NCBI GenBank assembly: GCA_021648365.1
Contig: JAKISY010000015.1
Span: 1-61,557 of the forward strand
Direction of reading: 5' to 3'
DNA: 61,557 nucleotides
Origin: Verrucomicrobiales bacterium
GTDB lineage: Bacteria; Verrucomicrobiota; Verrucomicrobiia; Verrucomicrobiales; DEV007
Positions 7,344 to 15,823 of this stretch are shown here, one piece after another. How positions within the stretch are numbered: the first letter of the stretch is position 1; every line of letters starts with the position of its first letter. The translations under genes were made by a program, and so were the position numbers. A model generated the notes under the pieces. That model ran no database searches. It was not told the origin of the DNA and saw only the letters and a program-made list of their open reading frames with translations.

Positions 7344-10259
7344 ATGAAAGAAACGGAAAATAAGCAGCAAGAGGTGAGTGGGGAGAAGGAGGAGCTTGGT
7401 GGAAAAAAAGGTGGGCGTAGTCGATTGAAGCGTGTGGCAGTGGTTTTGTTATTCGTAGCAGTGATCGGGGTGGTTTTAGGTTACGCTGCGAGGAACTGGC
7501 TGATCGAGGAAACTGAGAAGTTGGTGGTGGTGGCTTTAGCTGAAGCGGGGGTGCATTTGGGCTATGAAAAAAGTGAGCGTGTGCCTTTGCGGGGCATGGT
7601 GTTTGAGAACCTGGCAATTTACAGTAGCGAGAAGAAGGAGGTGCCGCTGATGGTGATCAGTGACATAGCGATTTTTCCGAGTCTTGGTCGGTGGTTGATA
7701 GAAAGAAGGATTTCGGTGCGGGTGACCTTATACGATTCTGAGATCAAGATGTTGGTCGATGGCAAGGAGGTGGAGAAAGTTGAGAATGTGAATGCGTGGA
7801 TCAAAGCTGGCGTAGGAGGGGTGGAGGTGAAACGGTTGACCGCGCAGATGAATGGGGCGGATTTTGATCTGACTGGGCAGGTGATGTTCGGCAAAAAGAA
7901 GGGGCAGAAAGGTGGGGATGTGGTGGACAAGGCTATCGATGCGGTGAAAAAAGGTCCGCTGATTGATTTTGCATTTTGGCAGGATATCCAGCAATGGATT
8001 GAGCTCAAATCAGCAGCAGGTCAGGTGCAGATCCGTGGAGATTTTGACATCGACACAGGGAATCTAGCTGAGATGACAGTGAAAGCTGATTTTTCAGGTG
8101 AGTCGTTTGCTTGGCACGGTATGGATTTTGATCAATTGCGGGCGCAGGTGCTTTACGATGCAAAAGGTAAGGTGGTCGAGGTGAGTGAGCTCGATGTGCT
8201 GAGTAAGGAGGGCAAGATGACGGGAGATTTCAGTTACCACTTCGTTACTAAGGTTCTCGAAGTGAGTAAGTTGGATGGGCAAACGGATGTGTTGTCGCTG
8301 ATCAATGATTATCTAGGATCGGCGGTGGTGAATGAAAAAGTATTCGTGATGGTGAAACCACCGCATTTGGGGATGAGCGGGACTTTGGATTTTGGTGACT
8401 TAAGAAAGAGTAATATGAAGGTCGAATTTTTGCCTGCTGACGAGGTGGCAATGAAGGTGGCTGGGGAACTGATCTCGATGAAAGAGTTGACGGGGGCAGT
8501 GCTTTTTGCGGAGGGAAAAGTGAGCGTGGTGCAACCGGATGTGTTTGCTAAAATGAATGAGGGAGAATTTCATTTAGGCGGTTACTTACAATTACTTTCT
8601 GAGGATTCAGGTCAGGGAAATCAGATGAGTGCGGATTTCACTTTGAAGGGCAAGTCGATCGATTGGCACGGTCTGGTATTGGATCATGCCAATTCTGAGG
8701 TGATTTATTCTGGAAAGGATCAGTTGGTGGATTTCAAGAAGGTGGACGTAGCTTATGATGGCAAGCCCCTCAGCGGTGAGCTGCGATATAGGATAACGGA
8801 TAAAACCATAGAAATGGTGAAGGTAGAGAGTCAGATCGATTTTGTGAAATTGATCAAGGATTTGTTAGCCAATGAGGGGGCAGCAAAAATGCCGGACGTG
8901 GCATTGTTACAAGCTCCGCATTTACAGGTGGATGGTTTGGTGAATTTTGGAGATTTGAAGCAAAGCGATGTGCAGGTGAAATTTCTCAATGAGAAGGATG
9001 TGGTGGTAAAAACAGGCGGGCGAAGGGTCGAAATGAAGGCAGTAAAGGGAGCGCTTGCTTTTGCGGGTGGTGCAGTGAGCACGGTGGAGCCAGGCCTGAC
9101 TATGAGGATGGCTGATGGGGGTGTTTCTTTGAGAGCTAAGATGGAGGTGCTGAGTGAGCAAAGGGCTTATCAGGCATCGTTGAAACTGGAAGATGTTTCG
9201 CTGGCTGAGCTGAAATCATTGGCTAGTGGTGGCGAGGCGAAAGGTGAAGCGGAGCTTAAGGGTGAAGATAAAGAGCCGGTAAAAGGAACTGGAAAAGGGG
9301 CGAAAGAAGTCACTCAGAAAGAGCTCAAGGCGGAGACTCAAAAAGGTGATGAGGGCAAAAAAGAGGTAACTGAAGAGAGTGAAAAAGAGCAAAAGCCAGT
9401 TAATGAAGTAGCGGAGGGTGAGAAAAAAGCGACCGAGCAGAAAAAGGAGGGAGATGCAACGGCTTTGCGGGGACGGTTGTTTTTTGAATTTGATGGCGCC
9501 GGAGATGCTGGGGCGATGGTGAGGCAAGGGAAAGGTTCAGTGAGGATTGAAGAGGCTGAGTTTTATACGATGCCGTTGTTGGGAACTTTTTTTGATACGT
9601 TCAATAAAATCATCCCCGCTTTTGGTCGGCGTAAAGATGGAGAAACACATGGCACACAAAAATTGACTGGGACGTATCAAATAAAGGATGCCATCATTAG
9701 GTCGGAGGACTTGCATATCCAGGGGGATTTGAGTGAGGTCGTGGTGAAGGTGTTTTATGATGTGGAAAAAGACAACGCCGACATCGATGGTAAAATCAAT
9801 TTTACTGGAGCGATGGGGGTGGTGACGGGCTTGGCGAGTAAGCTATTGGAAATTGAGGGAACTGGACCTATCAAAAACATGAAATGGGGACTGAAGGGAC
9901 TCAACGGGCATGCAGGAGGAGGAGAGGGAGTGATCAACGCTGGCGGAAATGCGGTGAAGGGTGCGGCTGCGATGACGGGCAAAGGTGCTGAGAAATTGAT
10001 CGAGGGAGCGGGAAAAATTGGTGAAGGATTGAAAAATGTGCTGTTTTTAGGTAAGGGGAAAAAAGATAAAAAAGAGGAAGGCGGAAAAAAGGATGGCAAG
10101 GTCGAGCCGGCGGTTGATGAGAGCGCTACTAAGTCGGGTGAGCGTGCTGCCAATGAAAGCGAGAAAATGAAGGAGGAGAAGACTGAGGAAGCGGAGGAAC
10201 CTAGCAAGGGCTTAAAGAAGTTATTGCCTTTTGGTAAGAAGAAAAAAAAGAGTGAGTAG
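7344..10259 (+). CDS. AsmA-like envelope protein with K/E-rich insert
   Basis: A charged cytoplasmic start is followed by one membrane helix (about residues 30-48) and a long periplasmic region of beta-repeats (GMSGTLDFGDL, QVDGLVNFGDL, LTGQVMFG). The C-terminal part (about 705-870) has the AsmA-like end: GKGSVRIEEAEFYTMPLLGTFFD, LTGTYQIKDAIIRSEDLHIQGD and DGKINFTG. AsmA/TamB/YhdP proteins form grooves that bridge the two membranes and move phospholipids. Two features are odd: a highly charged K/E-rich stretch at about residues 629-702, and a second lysine-rich tail after residue 890. It stands alone on the plus strand, divergent from the lactonase remnant. Substrate is unknown. Confidence 0.75.
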   Translation: MKETENKQQEVSGEKEELGGKKGGRSRLKRVAVVLLFVAVIGVVLGYAARNWLIEETEKLVVVALAEAGVHLGYEKSERVPLRGMVFENLAIYSSEKKEVPLMVISDIAIFPSLGRWLIERRISVRVTLYDSEIKMLVDGKEVEKVENVNAWIKAGVGGVEVKRLTAQMNGADFDLTGQVMFGKKKGQKGGDVVDKAIDAVKKGPLIDFAFWQDIQQWIELKSAAGQVQIRGDFDIDTGNLAEMTVKADFSGESFAWHGMDFDQLRAQVLYDAKGKVVEVSELDVLSKEGKMTGDFSYHFVTKVLEVSKLDGQTDVLSLINDYLGSAVVNEKVFVMVKPPHLGMSGTLDFGDLRKSNMKVEFLPADEVAMKVAGELISMKELTGAVLFAEGKVSVVQPDVFAKMNEGEFHLGGYLQLLSEDSGQGNQMSADFTLKGKSIDWHGLVLDHANSEVIYSGKDQLVDFKKVDVAYDGKPLSGELRYRITDKTIEMVKVESQIDFVKLIKDLLANEGAAKMPDVALLQAPHLQVDGLVNFGDLKQSDVQVKFLNEKDVVVKTGGRRVEMKAVKGALAFAGGAVSTVEPGLTMRMADGGVSLRAKMEVLSEQRAYQASLKLEDVSLAELKSLASGGEAKGEAELKGEDKEPVKGTGKGAKEVTQKELKAETQKGDEGKKEVTEESEKEQKPVNEVAEGEKKATEQKKEGDATALRGRLFFEFDGAGDAGAMVRQGKGSVRIEEAEFYTMPLLGTFFDTFNKIIPAFGRRKDGETHGTQKLTGTYQIKDAIIRSEDLHIQGDLSEVVVKVFYDVEKDNADIDGKINFTGAMGVVTGLASKLLEIEGTGPIKNMKWGLKGLNGHAGGGEGVINAGGNAVKGAAAMTGKGAEKLIEGAGKIGEGLKNVLFLGKGKKDKKEEGGKKDGKVEPAVDESATKSGERAANESEKMKEEKTEEAEEPSKGLKKLLPFGKKKKKSE

Positions 10260-10364
10260 GAATGACTTAACTTGAAGCGGATGCCGAGTTGTTCTGAGGA
10301 TTTAATTCCAAAAATACCCTGCTAGGGTCTGCTTGTGTGCTACTCTCCCGATCCCTTCGATACT

Positions 10365-10628
10365 ATGGAAATCACCAACAATACTAAAAAGCCGCTCAGA
10401 GTTCCTCTTCCAGGTGGAAAAAAACTCTTCTTGAGTCCAGGGAAGTCGGGACAGATCACCCCAGCTGCGGCAGCACGCCCGGCAGTGGTTAAGTTGCTCG
10501 AAGCAGGCGATGTTGAAATTTCTGAAGAGGGCGCCAAGCGTCAGGGCAGTGCTAGCTCCAGCAGTAGCGTTCAGACTGCCTCACGCGACGGCAGGTCGGG
10601 CGCTATGCGGCAGTCCGGCGACAAATGA
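10365..10628 (+). CDS. Small protein of unknown function (87 aa)
   Basis: The chosen ATG gives MEITNNTKKPLRVPLPGGKKLFLSPGKSGQI, followed by an alanine-rich helix (AAAARPAVVKLLEAGDVEI) and a serine-rich charged tail. An upstream GTG at 10335 would add ten residues without any recognisable content. The first 60 residues read like a small beta-sandwich ('thin coat' with G-G-K-K and P-G-x-S turns) followed by a helix. I do not recognise the family. It is convergent with the helicase gene, 12 bp between stops. Confidence 0.55.
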   Translation: MEITNNTKKPLRVPLPGGKKLFLSPGKSGQITPAAAARPAVVKLLEAGDVEISEEGAKRQGSASSSSSVQTASRDGRSGAMRQSGDK

Positions 10629-10640
10629 TAAACACTCCAG

Positions 10641-13199
10641 TTAGGAGTTCAATTCAGTGACCGGTCCGATGCTGTTCCAGAGCAGCGTCACCTCGTCTTG
10701 ATCGTCGGAGGCGCGTAGATCGACTTCAAAGCGGACGGACCAGTCGTTGAGTTCTTCCTGATCGACCAGAACCTGCTCAGCCTTCCAGAGGGATGGATTG
10801 TCGCCATCCTCAATCCGGCAGTGCTTGCGGTTTCGCGCTTCAGGATCGAGCCGGATAAAACCGTGATCCCCGAAATAGTCACTCATTATGTTGCCCAATG
10901 CTGTCGATGTCATGGGTTCATCGGATGGAGCAGCAATGGAAAGTGCCTGCCCCCACTCACGTTGCGACAAGGCCTTCACGACATTGAAAATCTTCGCTCT
11001 GACTAAGCGTTGAAACGCTTCACGGTTTCTGGTGATCGGTATTTTCTTCGCTGGTGTTTCTGTGTCACAAACTTCCGGAACATAATCCGGGTCGCGGAGT
11101 TTTTCCCATTCATCAAGCAGACTGGAATCGATGCCGCGAAGCATCGATTCAAAATAGGATTCCGCTTCCAGAACCTGCTCAGTTTTTGCCGCAGGCGGAA
11201 CCGTTTGTACCAGCACTTTAAATACTTCGGAGAGATGTCGGAGCAGAACCGCTTCGCTGCGTTCGAGGCCGTAGGCTTTGATGTAATCTTCGAACGATTG
11301 CCAGTTTTCAAACATCTCACGGGCGATGTTCTTGGGTCGCACAGAGACTTCTTTCGCCCAGGGGTGCGTCAGGACAAACTCATTGTAGGTAGAGTAGATG
11401 AACTCTTTTCCCGGCTTCGAGTGCTCAACCTCGTCGAGTCGTTCCATACGCTCATCGTATTCGATGCCTTCAGCTTTCATTTCGGCTACGAGCTCGCTTT
11501 TTATTTTATCGACTTGCTTGCGGATCACCACGGTCGGGTCCTCAAGAATAGCTTCCACGAGAGACAGGATTTGCAGCGGGTATTGGGGATCCTCTTGATC
11601 CAGCTTCGCAATGGCTTCGAGAAGATAAAGCCCGAGAGCTTGGTTCAACGAGAAGTCCTGTTGTAGATCAATGTTCAGCGCTACCTTGTAAGCTCCGCCA
11701 CGTTGCGCCTTTGGAATGATCTTTAGCACATTGCCTTCAACCAATCCGCGGAAGAGCGAAAAGGCACGACTGCGGAGTTTGTTCTTTCCTGGGCCTGTCT
11801 CGTGAGATTTGCGAATGATTTGGCGAAGCGCATCACAGCCGTCCTCATGGGTACGGCTGAGGACATTGAGCAGCATACTGTGATTCACTGAAAAACTTGA
11901 AGTTAATTTTTCTGAAGCTGATTCACGCAGCCTGAGAAAGGTTCCTTCATCCCAGTTTACAAACCCCTTTTCTGGCGGCTTTTTTTTCATCGCCTTGCTC
12001 TTCTTGCCCTTGGCTGCGGCTTTTTGCTCTGCCTTGATATTGTCAATGACGTGTGGCGGGGCTTGAGCTACCACGTAGCCAACCGAGTCGAATCCGCGGC
12101 GTCCAGCTCGCCCGCTGATTTGTTTGAAGTCACGCACGGCAAGGGTCTTGGTGCTTTGACCTCCATATTTGAAAAGCTGAGTGAATAGCACGGTGCGGAT
12201 TGGAACATTGACCCCGACGCCAAGCGTGTCCGTGCCGCAGATCACTTTGAGCAAACCCTGTTGGGCTAATTTCTCGACCAGCACGCGATACTTGGGCAGT
12301 AGACCCGCGTGATGAATCCCGAGGCCGTGACGAAGAAACTTTTTTATCTCCTTGCCGTAGGGACTGCGGAAGTCTGCATCGACTAAATGGGAGGCAATTT
12401 TGTTCTTTTCCTCCTTCGAGCAAAAGTTCCGACTCATCAGATTTTGCACTGTTTTTGCGCAGGAGAGCTGGGTGAAATGCACGAGGTAAATAGGCGCTCG
12501 GTCGGCCTCAACCAGTTCTTCGATTTTCTCCTCCAGCATCGTTGTGCTGTATTCGTATTCGAGCGGAACGGGGCGGTCTTCCGATTTCACTAGAGTGGTC
12601 GGAAGTCCGTTGAGCGCCGTCAATCCTTTTTCGAATATGCCGGTATCACCCAAGGTCGCGGACATGAGTAGAAAGCGCGCTTGAGGAAGGGTCAATAGAG
12701 GCACCTGCCAAGCAACACCGCGTTCATGATCCGAGTAATAATGGAACTCGTCCATGATCACCTCATCGACCTTCGCCAGATCGCCTTCGCGCAGCGCGAG
12801 GTTGGATAAAATCTCCGCGGTGCAGCAAATCACCGGAGCTTCAGCATTGACCGTGGCATCACCGGTGATCATTCCGACATTCTCTGGGCCGAAGACCTGA
12901 CAGAGTGACAAAAACTTCTCGTTGGCGAGCGCCTTCACTGGCACCGTGTAAAAGCAGCGCCGTCCCAGACAGATCGACCGATACTGCAGAGCTTGAGCGA
13001 CAAGTGATTTACCCGAACCTGTTGGGGTATTGAGAATCACATTGTTCCCCGCAAAAAGTTCGAGGATAGCCTCTTCCTGATGATCATACGGCTCGATTCC
13101 ATCTTCGACGAGGCTGCTGAGGAAGGCATCGAGAATCTCATCGTTGGAGAGCGGTGGTGAACCTGGTTTGGGTAGCGGCAAAGACATGGTCTTACCCAT
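10641..13199 (-). CDS. DUF3516-type Ski2-like RNA helicase
   Basis: This 852-aa superfamily 2 helicase has motif I TPTGSGKS (about residues 58-65), a DExH-type box MDEFHYYSD (about 147), motif III LMSATLG, and motifs V/VI GTDTLGVGVNVP and ISGRAGRRGFD. The QxxGRAGRRG pattern and overall layout match Ski2/Mtr4-like RNA helicases. The C-terminal 400 residues fit the DUF3516 domain found in bacterial members. Such proteins are expected to unwind structured RNA, perhaps for RNA decay, but bacterial members are poorly characterised. A lysine-rich insert (KKSKAMKKKPPEK) follows motif VI. The gene is monocistronic. Confidence 0.9.
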   Translation of the reverse strand: MGKTMSLPLPKPGSPPLSNDEILDAFLSSLVEDGIEPYDHQEEAILELFAGNNVILNTPTGSGKSLVAQALQYRSICLGRRCFYTVPVKALANEKFLSLCQVFGPENVGMITGDATVNAEAPVICCTAEILSNLALREGDLAKVDEVIMDEFHYYSDHERGVAWQVPLLTLPQARFLLMSATLGDTGIFEKGLTALNGLPTTLVKSEDRPVPLEYEYSTTMLEEKIEELVEADRAPIYLVHFTQLSCAKTVQNLMSRNFCSKEEKNKIASHLVDADFRSPYGKEIKKFLRHGLGIHHAGLLPKYRVLVEKLAQQGLLKVICGTDTLGVGVNVPIRTVLFTQLFKYGGQSTKTLAVRDFKQISGRAGRRGFDSVGYVVAQAPPHVIDNIKAEQKAAAKGKKSKAMKKKPPEKGFVNWDEGTFLRLRESASEKLTSSFSVNHSMLLNVLSRTHEDGCDALRQIIRKSHETGPGKNKLRSRAFSLFRGLVEGNVLKIIPKAQRGGAYKVALNIDLQQDFSLNQALGLYLLEAIAKLDQEDPQYPLQILSLVEAILEDPTVVIRKQVDKIKSELVAEMKAEGIEYDERMERLDEVEHSKPGKEFIYSTYNEFVLTHPWAKEVSVRPKNIAREMFENWQSFEDYIKAYGLERSEAVLLRHLSEVFKVLVQTVPPAAKTEQVLEAESYFESMLRGIDSSLLDEWEKLRDPDYVPEVCDTETPAKKIPITRNREAFQRLVRAKIFNVVKALSQREWGQALSIAAPSDEPMTSTALGNIMSDYFGDHGFIRLDPEARNRKHCRIEDGDNPSLWKAEQVLVDQEELNDWSVRFEVDLRASDDQDEVTLLWNSIGPVTELNS

Positions 13200-13323
13200 A
13201 AGGCCGATCAGGCTCGATAGAAAGCGATGAGTGGATTAGTCTTTTGGTGTGATTGCAATAATGCGGTATGGGAGATTTTGGCTTGGTGGTAGGTATGCTA
13301 GGGGGGGGCAGGTTGGCGCGGAG

Positions 13324-13389
13324 TTAGTAAGGTCAGACCTCATATAAATAGTATGGTTGACAGCTTGGGTTTGTACTGATAGGCTTTTG
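13324..13389 (+). repeat. RAYT-linked 66-bp unit, copy A (hairpin plus promoter)
   Basis: The unit starts TTAGTAAGGTCAGACC and ends TAGGCTTTTG. It contains the near-palindrome GGTCAGACC, an imperfect stem GTCAGACC (13332-13339)/GGTTGAC (13355-13361), and a promoter-like pair TTGACA (13357-13362) and TAGGCT (13380-13385) with 17-bp spacing. It repeats 72 bp downstream as copy B with only a few changes. The hairpin's 3' arm overlaps the -35 box. Confidence 0.88.
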
Positions 13390-13395
13390 TGGTAG

Positions 13396-13461
13396 TTAGT
13401 AAGGTCAGACCCCATATGAATAATATGGTTGACGGCTTGGGTTTGAACTGATAGGCTTTTG
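13396..13461 (+). repeat. RAYT-linked 66-bp unit, copy B
   Basis: Second copy of the unit directly before the transposase start. The stem is GTCAGACC (13404-13411)/GGTTGAC (13427-13433), extended inward by ATAT/ATAT. A third, diverged copy lies before the partial transposase at 61304, so the unit travels with this gene family. Confidence 0.88.
13429..13457 (+). promoter_or_regulatory. Predicted RAYT promoter giving a leaderless mRNA
   Basis: TTGACG (13429-13434) and TAGGCT (13452-13457) are 17 bp apart. Only 7 bases separate the -10 box from the ATG at 13465, so transcription should start at or next to the start codon. No Shine-Dalgarno sequence can fit. The same spacing (17 and 7) occurs at 61329-61365. 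Confidence 0.65.
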
Positions 13462-13464
13462 AGC

Positions 13465-14514
13465 ATGAGGAAGACGCGTGAATTTTTATTGGGGCCGGAG
13501 GGGCAGAGCAACTATTATCATGTGGTGAGCCGGACGGCGGGGAGGGTTATTCTCTTTGGGGATGATGAGAAGGAGGCATTTCGGGTTTTGATGCTGAGGC
13601 AGCTGAAGTTTTCTGGTCTGCGGGCGCTGGCTTGGTGCTTTATGGGGAATCACTTTCATCTGCTGCTGGAGGTGCCAGATAAGGAGGCGGCTTTGCGGAA
13701 CTGGTCGCGGGAGGATTATCTGAATCGCTTGAAGATGCTGAAGGGAGAGTGGTCGACGAAGCTGGTGATGGCGGAGGTGGAACGGTGTCAGGAGATGGGG
13801 GCGGAGAGTGTTTTGGATGAAATCGCGGCGGGGGTGAAGGAGAGGCTGTTTGATTTGTCGATGTTCATGAAGGAGTTGAAGATGAAAATGACGCTGGTTT
13901 ATAACAAAAAACATGGCCGTGATGGGACTTTGTGGCAGGGGCGTTTTAGGAGTGTGCTGCTCGAAGGCGCGGGTGAGGGAGATGACGGCAGTGAGGCTTT
14001 GCGAATCGTGGCGGCTTATATTGATTTGAATCCGATCCGGGCGGGATTGGCGCAGGTGCCTGAGGGCTACCGATGGTGTTCGTATGCGGCGGCGGCGGCT
14101 GGGAATCGCGAGGCGCGTCAGGGATTGACGTTTGCGGTGACGGGACGTCAGCGAGTGGCTTGGAGGACGGTGGAGGCGGAATATCGCTGTTTGTTGTATG
14201 TGAAGGGGGAAGAGGTGGGGGCTGAGGTAAGTGTTGATGGGTATGAGAAAGGTAAGGGGGGATTCAGCCAGGCGGAGATTGCGGAGGTATTGGAAACTGG
14301 TGGGCGATTGCCTATGGCGGTGGCTTTGCGTTGTCGGGTGCGATACTTCAGTGATGGGGCGGTGATGGGGAGCCAGCAATTTGTGGATGAGTTTTTTGAA
14401 GATAAGAGAGAGGGGTTTGGCGTGAAGAGGAAGGACGGTGGACGCAGGATGCGGGGGGCGCAGTGGGGGGAATTGCGGGTATTGCGTGATTTGAGAAAAG
14501 ATGTGGTGAGTTAG
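13465..14514 (+). CDS. REP-associated tyrosine (HUH/Y1) transposase, RAYT
   Basis: The 349-aa protein has the Y1/HUH fold: YYHVVSRTAGR at the start, the HUH motif FMGNHFHLLLEVP (about residue 70), and after an insertion the helix MKEL..MTLVYNKKHGRDGTLWQGRFRSVLL, whose tyrosine is the likely nucleophile. AAYIDLNPIRAG is another family hallmark. RAYTs cut and join single-stranded DNA at REP hairpins. The C-terminal 130 residues are an extension seen in group members. ATG at 13465 was preferred to an upstream TTG because it matches the second copy at 61365 and the promoter spacing. Confidence 0.93.
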   Translation: MRKTREFLLGPEGQSNYYHVVSRTAGRVILFGDDEKEAFRVLMLRQLKFSGLRALAWCFMGNHFHLLLEVPDKEAALRNWSREDYLNRLKMLKGEWSTKLVMAEVERCQEMGAESVLDEIAAGVKERLFDLSMFMKELKMKMTLVYNKKHGRDGTLWQGRFRSVLLEGAGEGDDGSEALRIVAAYIDLNPIRAGLAQVPEGYRWCSYAAAAAGNREARQGLTFAVTGRQRVAWRTVEAEYRCLLYVKGEEVGAEVSVDGYEKGKGGFSQAEIAEVLETGGRLPMAVALRCRVRYFSDGAVMGSQQFVDEFFEDKREGFGVKRKDGGRRMRGAQWGELRVLRDLRKDVVS

Positions 14515-14617
14515 TTACGTATTTGCAACGCATTAGTTTGAGGCTGAAAGCTTTGCTCGTGCCTGCTAGAGATTTTTTAGCGACTTTGTGGGAATTTCTG
14601 TATATGGTGTGGGACTT

Positions 14618-15091
14618 ATGAAGCGGAAAAAGCTTAGGATGGGATTATGGGGTGCTTTGCTGTGTGTCGTGCTGATGACGGGATGCATCACGGGTAGGTT
14701 GGGCAAGGGGGGTGGGAAAAAGAGCGGAGGAAGTGTGCGAGCTTCTTTTTTGAAGTCGGATCACGCTCCTTTGAATACGTGGTTGGATGAGAGCTTTGAG
14801 GTGGAGTATCGCAAGATGACCTTGGATCTGATTTTTGAGCAGCAACCGATTGCGGATATTCGTTATGAATTTCGTCATGTGGAGAAGGAATCGCCGTTGT
14901 TTAGTTTGAAAGCGGCGGATATTTCTCGGCGAGATATTTTGAGAAAAATCGCTTTGTTTTATCACCTGCGGATGAGTGTGGCTCAGATCAATGGCAAGCC
15001 GGCTTATGTTTTGGTCGAAGGGCGCGCTAGGAATTCGGCTTTTAATCCTAATGATACGGGAATCAGAAGCGTGCCGGTATTGGAGTTGTGA
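14618..15091 (+). CDS. Lipoprotein with STN-like domain
   Basis: A basic start (MKRKKLRMGLWG) and lipobox LMTGC mark a lipoprotein. After a Gly/Lys-rich linker, residues about 60-145 (MTLDLIFEQQPIADIRYEF ... ISRRDILRKIALFYHLRMSVAQINGKPAYVLV) resemble the beta-alpha-beta STN/secretin short domain found at the start of secretins and TonB receptors. Here it stands alone, 157 aa in total. The chosen ATG begins the signal peptide; an upstream in-frame start at 14588 adds ten residues. It is convergent with the AlgH gene. Its partner is unknown. Confidence 0.65.
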   Translation: MKRKKLRMGLWGALLCVVLMTGCITGRLGKGGGKKSGGSVRASFLKSDHAPLNTWLDESFEVEYRKMTLDLIFEQQPIADIRYEFRHVEKESPLFSLKAADISRRDILRKIALFYHLRMSVAQINGKPAYVLVEGRARNSAFNPNDTGIRSVPVLEL

Positions 15092-15126
15092 GGGTGGTTG
15101 TGGGGAGCTGAAGAAGCGCTGATTTT

Positions 15127-15687
15127 TCAGTTCAGCGAGACGTCGTCGGGTTCGTCGGCGAGCAGGGCGTGCCAGGGGCTCATTTCTTTGAGCAGGCGAG
15201 TCCACAAGCTGTCGAGTTGTTCGAGGTCGAGTACACGTTTTTCAGGTTTGTGAGTGATCCAGGTGCTTTGTTTGAGCTCGGCTTCGAGTTGGCCTTCGCC
15301 CCAGCCTGAGTAACCGACAAAGGCGCGGATGGAGAATCCTTCGTTTTGCTGGCGTAGGGCTTGTTTGGCGGATAGATGGCTGGTGAACTGGAGGTTTTGG
15401 ATTTCTTCTGACCAGGCGAGGGAGCCAAAGGTGAGGTGCTCGGTGCTGACGGGTCCGCCGATGAAAACGGGTACGTCGGCGAGGGCGTCAAAAGCTTCGT
15501 CGGGTAATAAATCGCCGACGGTTTTGCCTAGTGGTCGGTTGAGGATGTAGCCGTGGGCGCCTTCATTTTCACTATGTTCGGTGAGCAACAGTACGCTGTG
15601 GCGGAAGGTGGGTTCGCGTAGGCTTGGAGCGGCAAGGAGGATGCTTCCTTGCAGGGAGTGGCTGTTGTTTTCCTCGGTGGTTGGCAT
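15127..15687 (-). CDS. YqgE/AlgH family protein
   Basis: The 186-aa protein matches the UPF0301 (YqgE/AlgH) family over its full length: GSILLAAPSLREPTFRHSVLLLTEH, GAHGYILNRPLG, VFIGGPVSTEHLTF and RAFVGYSGWGEGQLEAEL. These motifs are nearly invariant in the family. The cellular role remains uncertain: AlgH was first linked to alginate regulation in Pseudomonas, and structures suggest a nucleic-acid-binding or enzymatic surface. Here it is a single gene. Confidence 0.93.
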   Translation of the reverse strand: MPTTEENNSHSLQGSILLAAPSLREPTFRHSVLLLTEHSENEGAHGYILNRPLGKTVGDLLPDEAFDALADVPVFIGGPVSTEHLTFGSLAWSEEIQNLQFTSHLSAKQALRQQNEGFSIRAFVGYSGWGEGQLEAELKQSTWITHKPEKRVLDLEQLDSLWTRLLKEMSPWHALLADEPDDVSLN

Positions 15688-15823
15688 GTGCTTGACTGAA
15701 TGTGTGACTGGACGCTAGAGCTTGCGATGGATTCTAATTTACTGTGCTTCGAGCAATTCGCAATTATGGACTTGCGTATAGGCTGGCTTTAGCGAGCATG
15801 GGGTGGTAAAAAATAGCAGCTTT

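Noticed and set aside
10641..13199. Large helicase as a CRISPR Cas3 or defence helicase
   Set aside because: No HD nuclease domain, no cas genes and no repeat array. The motifs fit the Ski2/DUF3516 group.
13486..14379. Long open frame on the minus strand opposite the RAYT gene
   Set aside because: It is rich in His, Arg and Pro with no recognisable domain, typical of an antisense shadow of a G-rich gene.
15091..15127. Terminator between the convergent lipoprotein and AlgH genes
   Set aside because: GCTGAA/TTCAGC can pair but with a long loop and no T run on either side.
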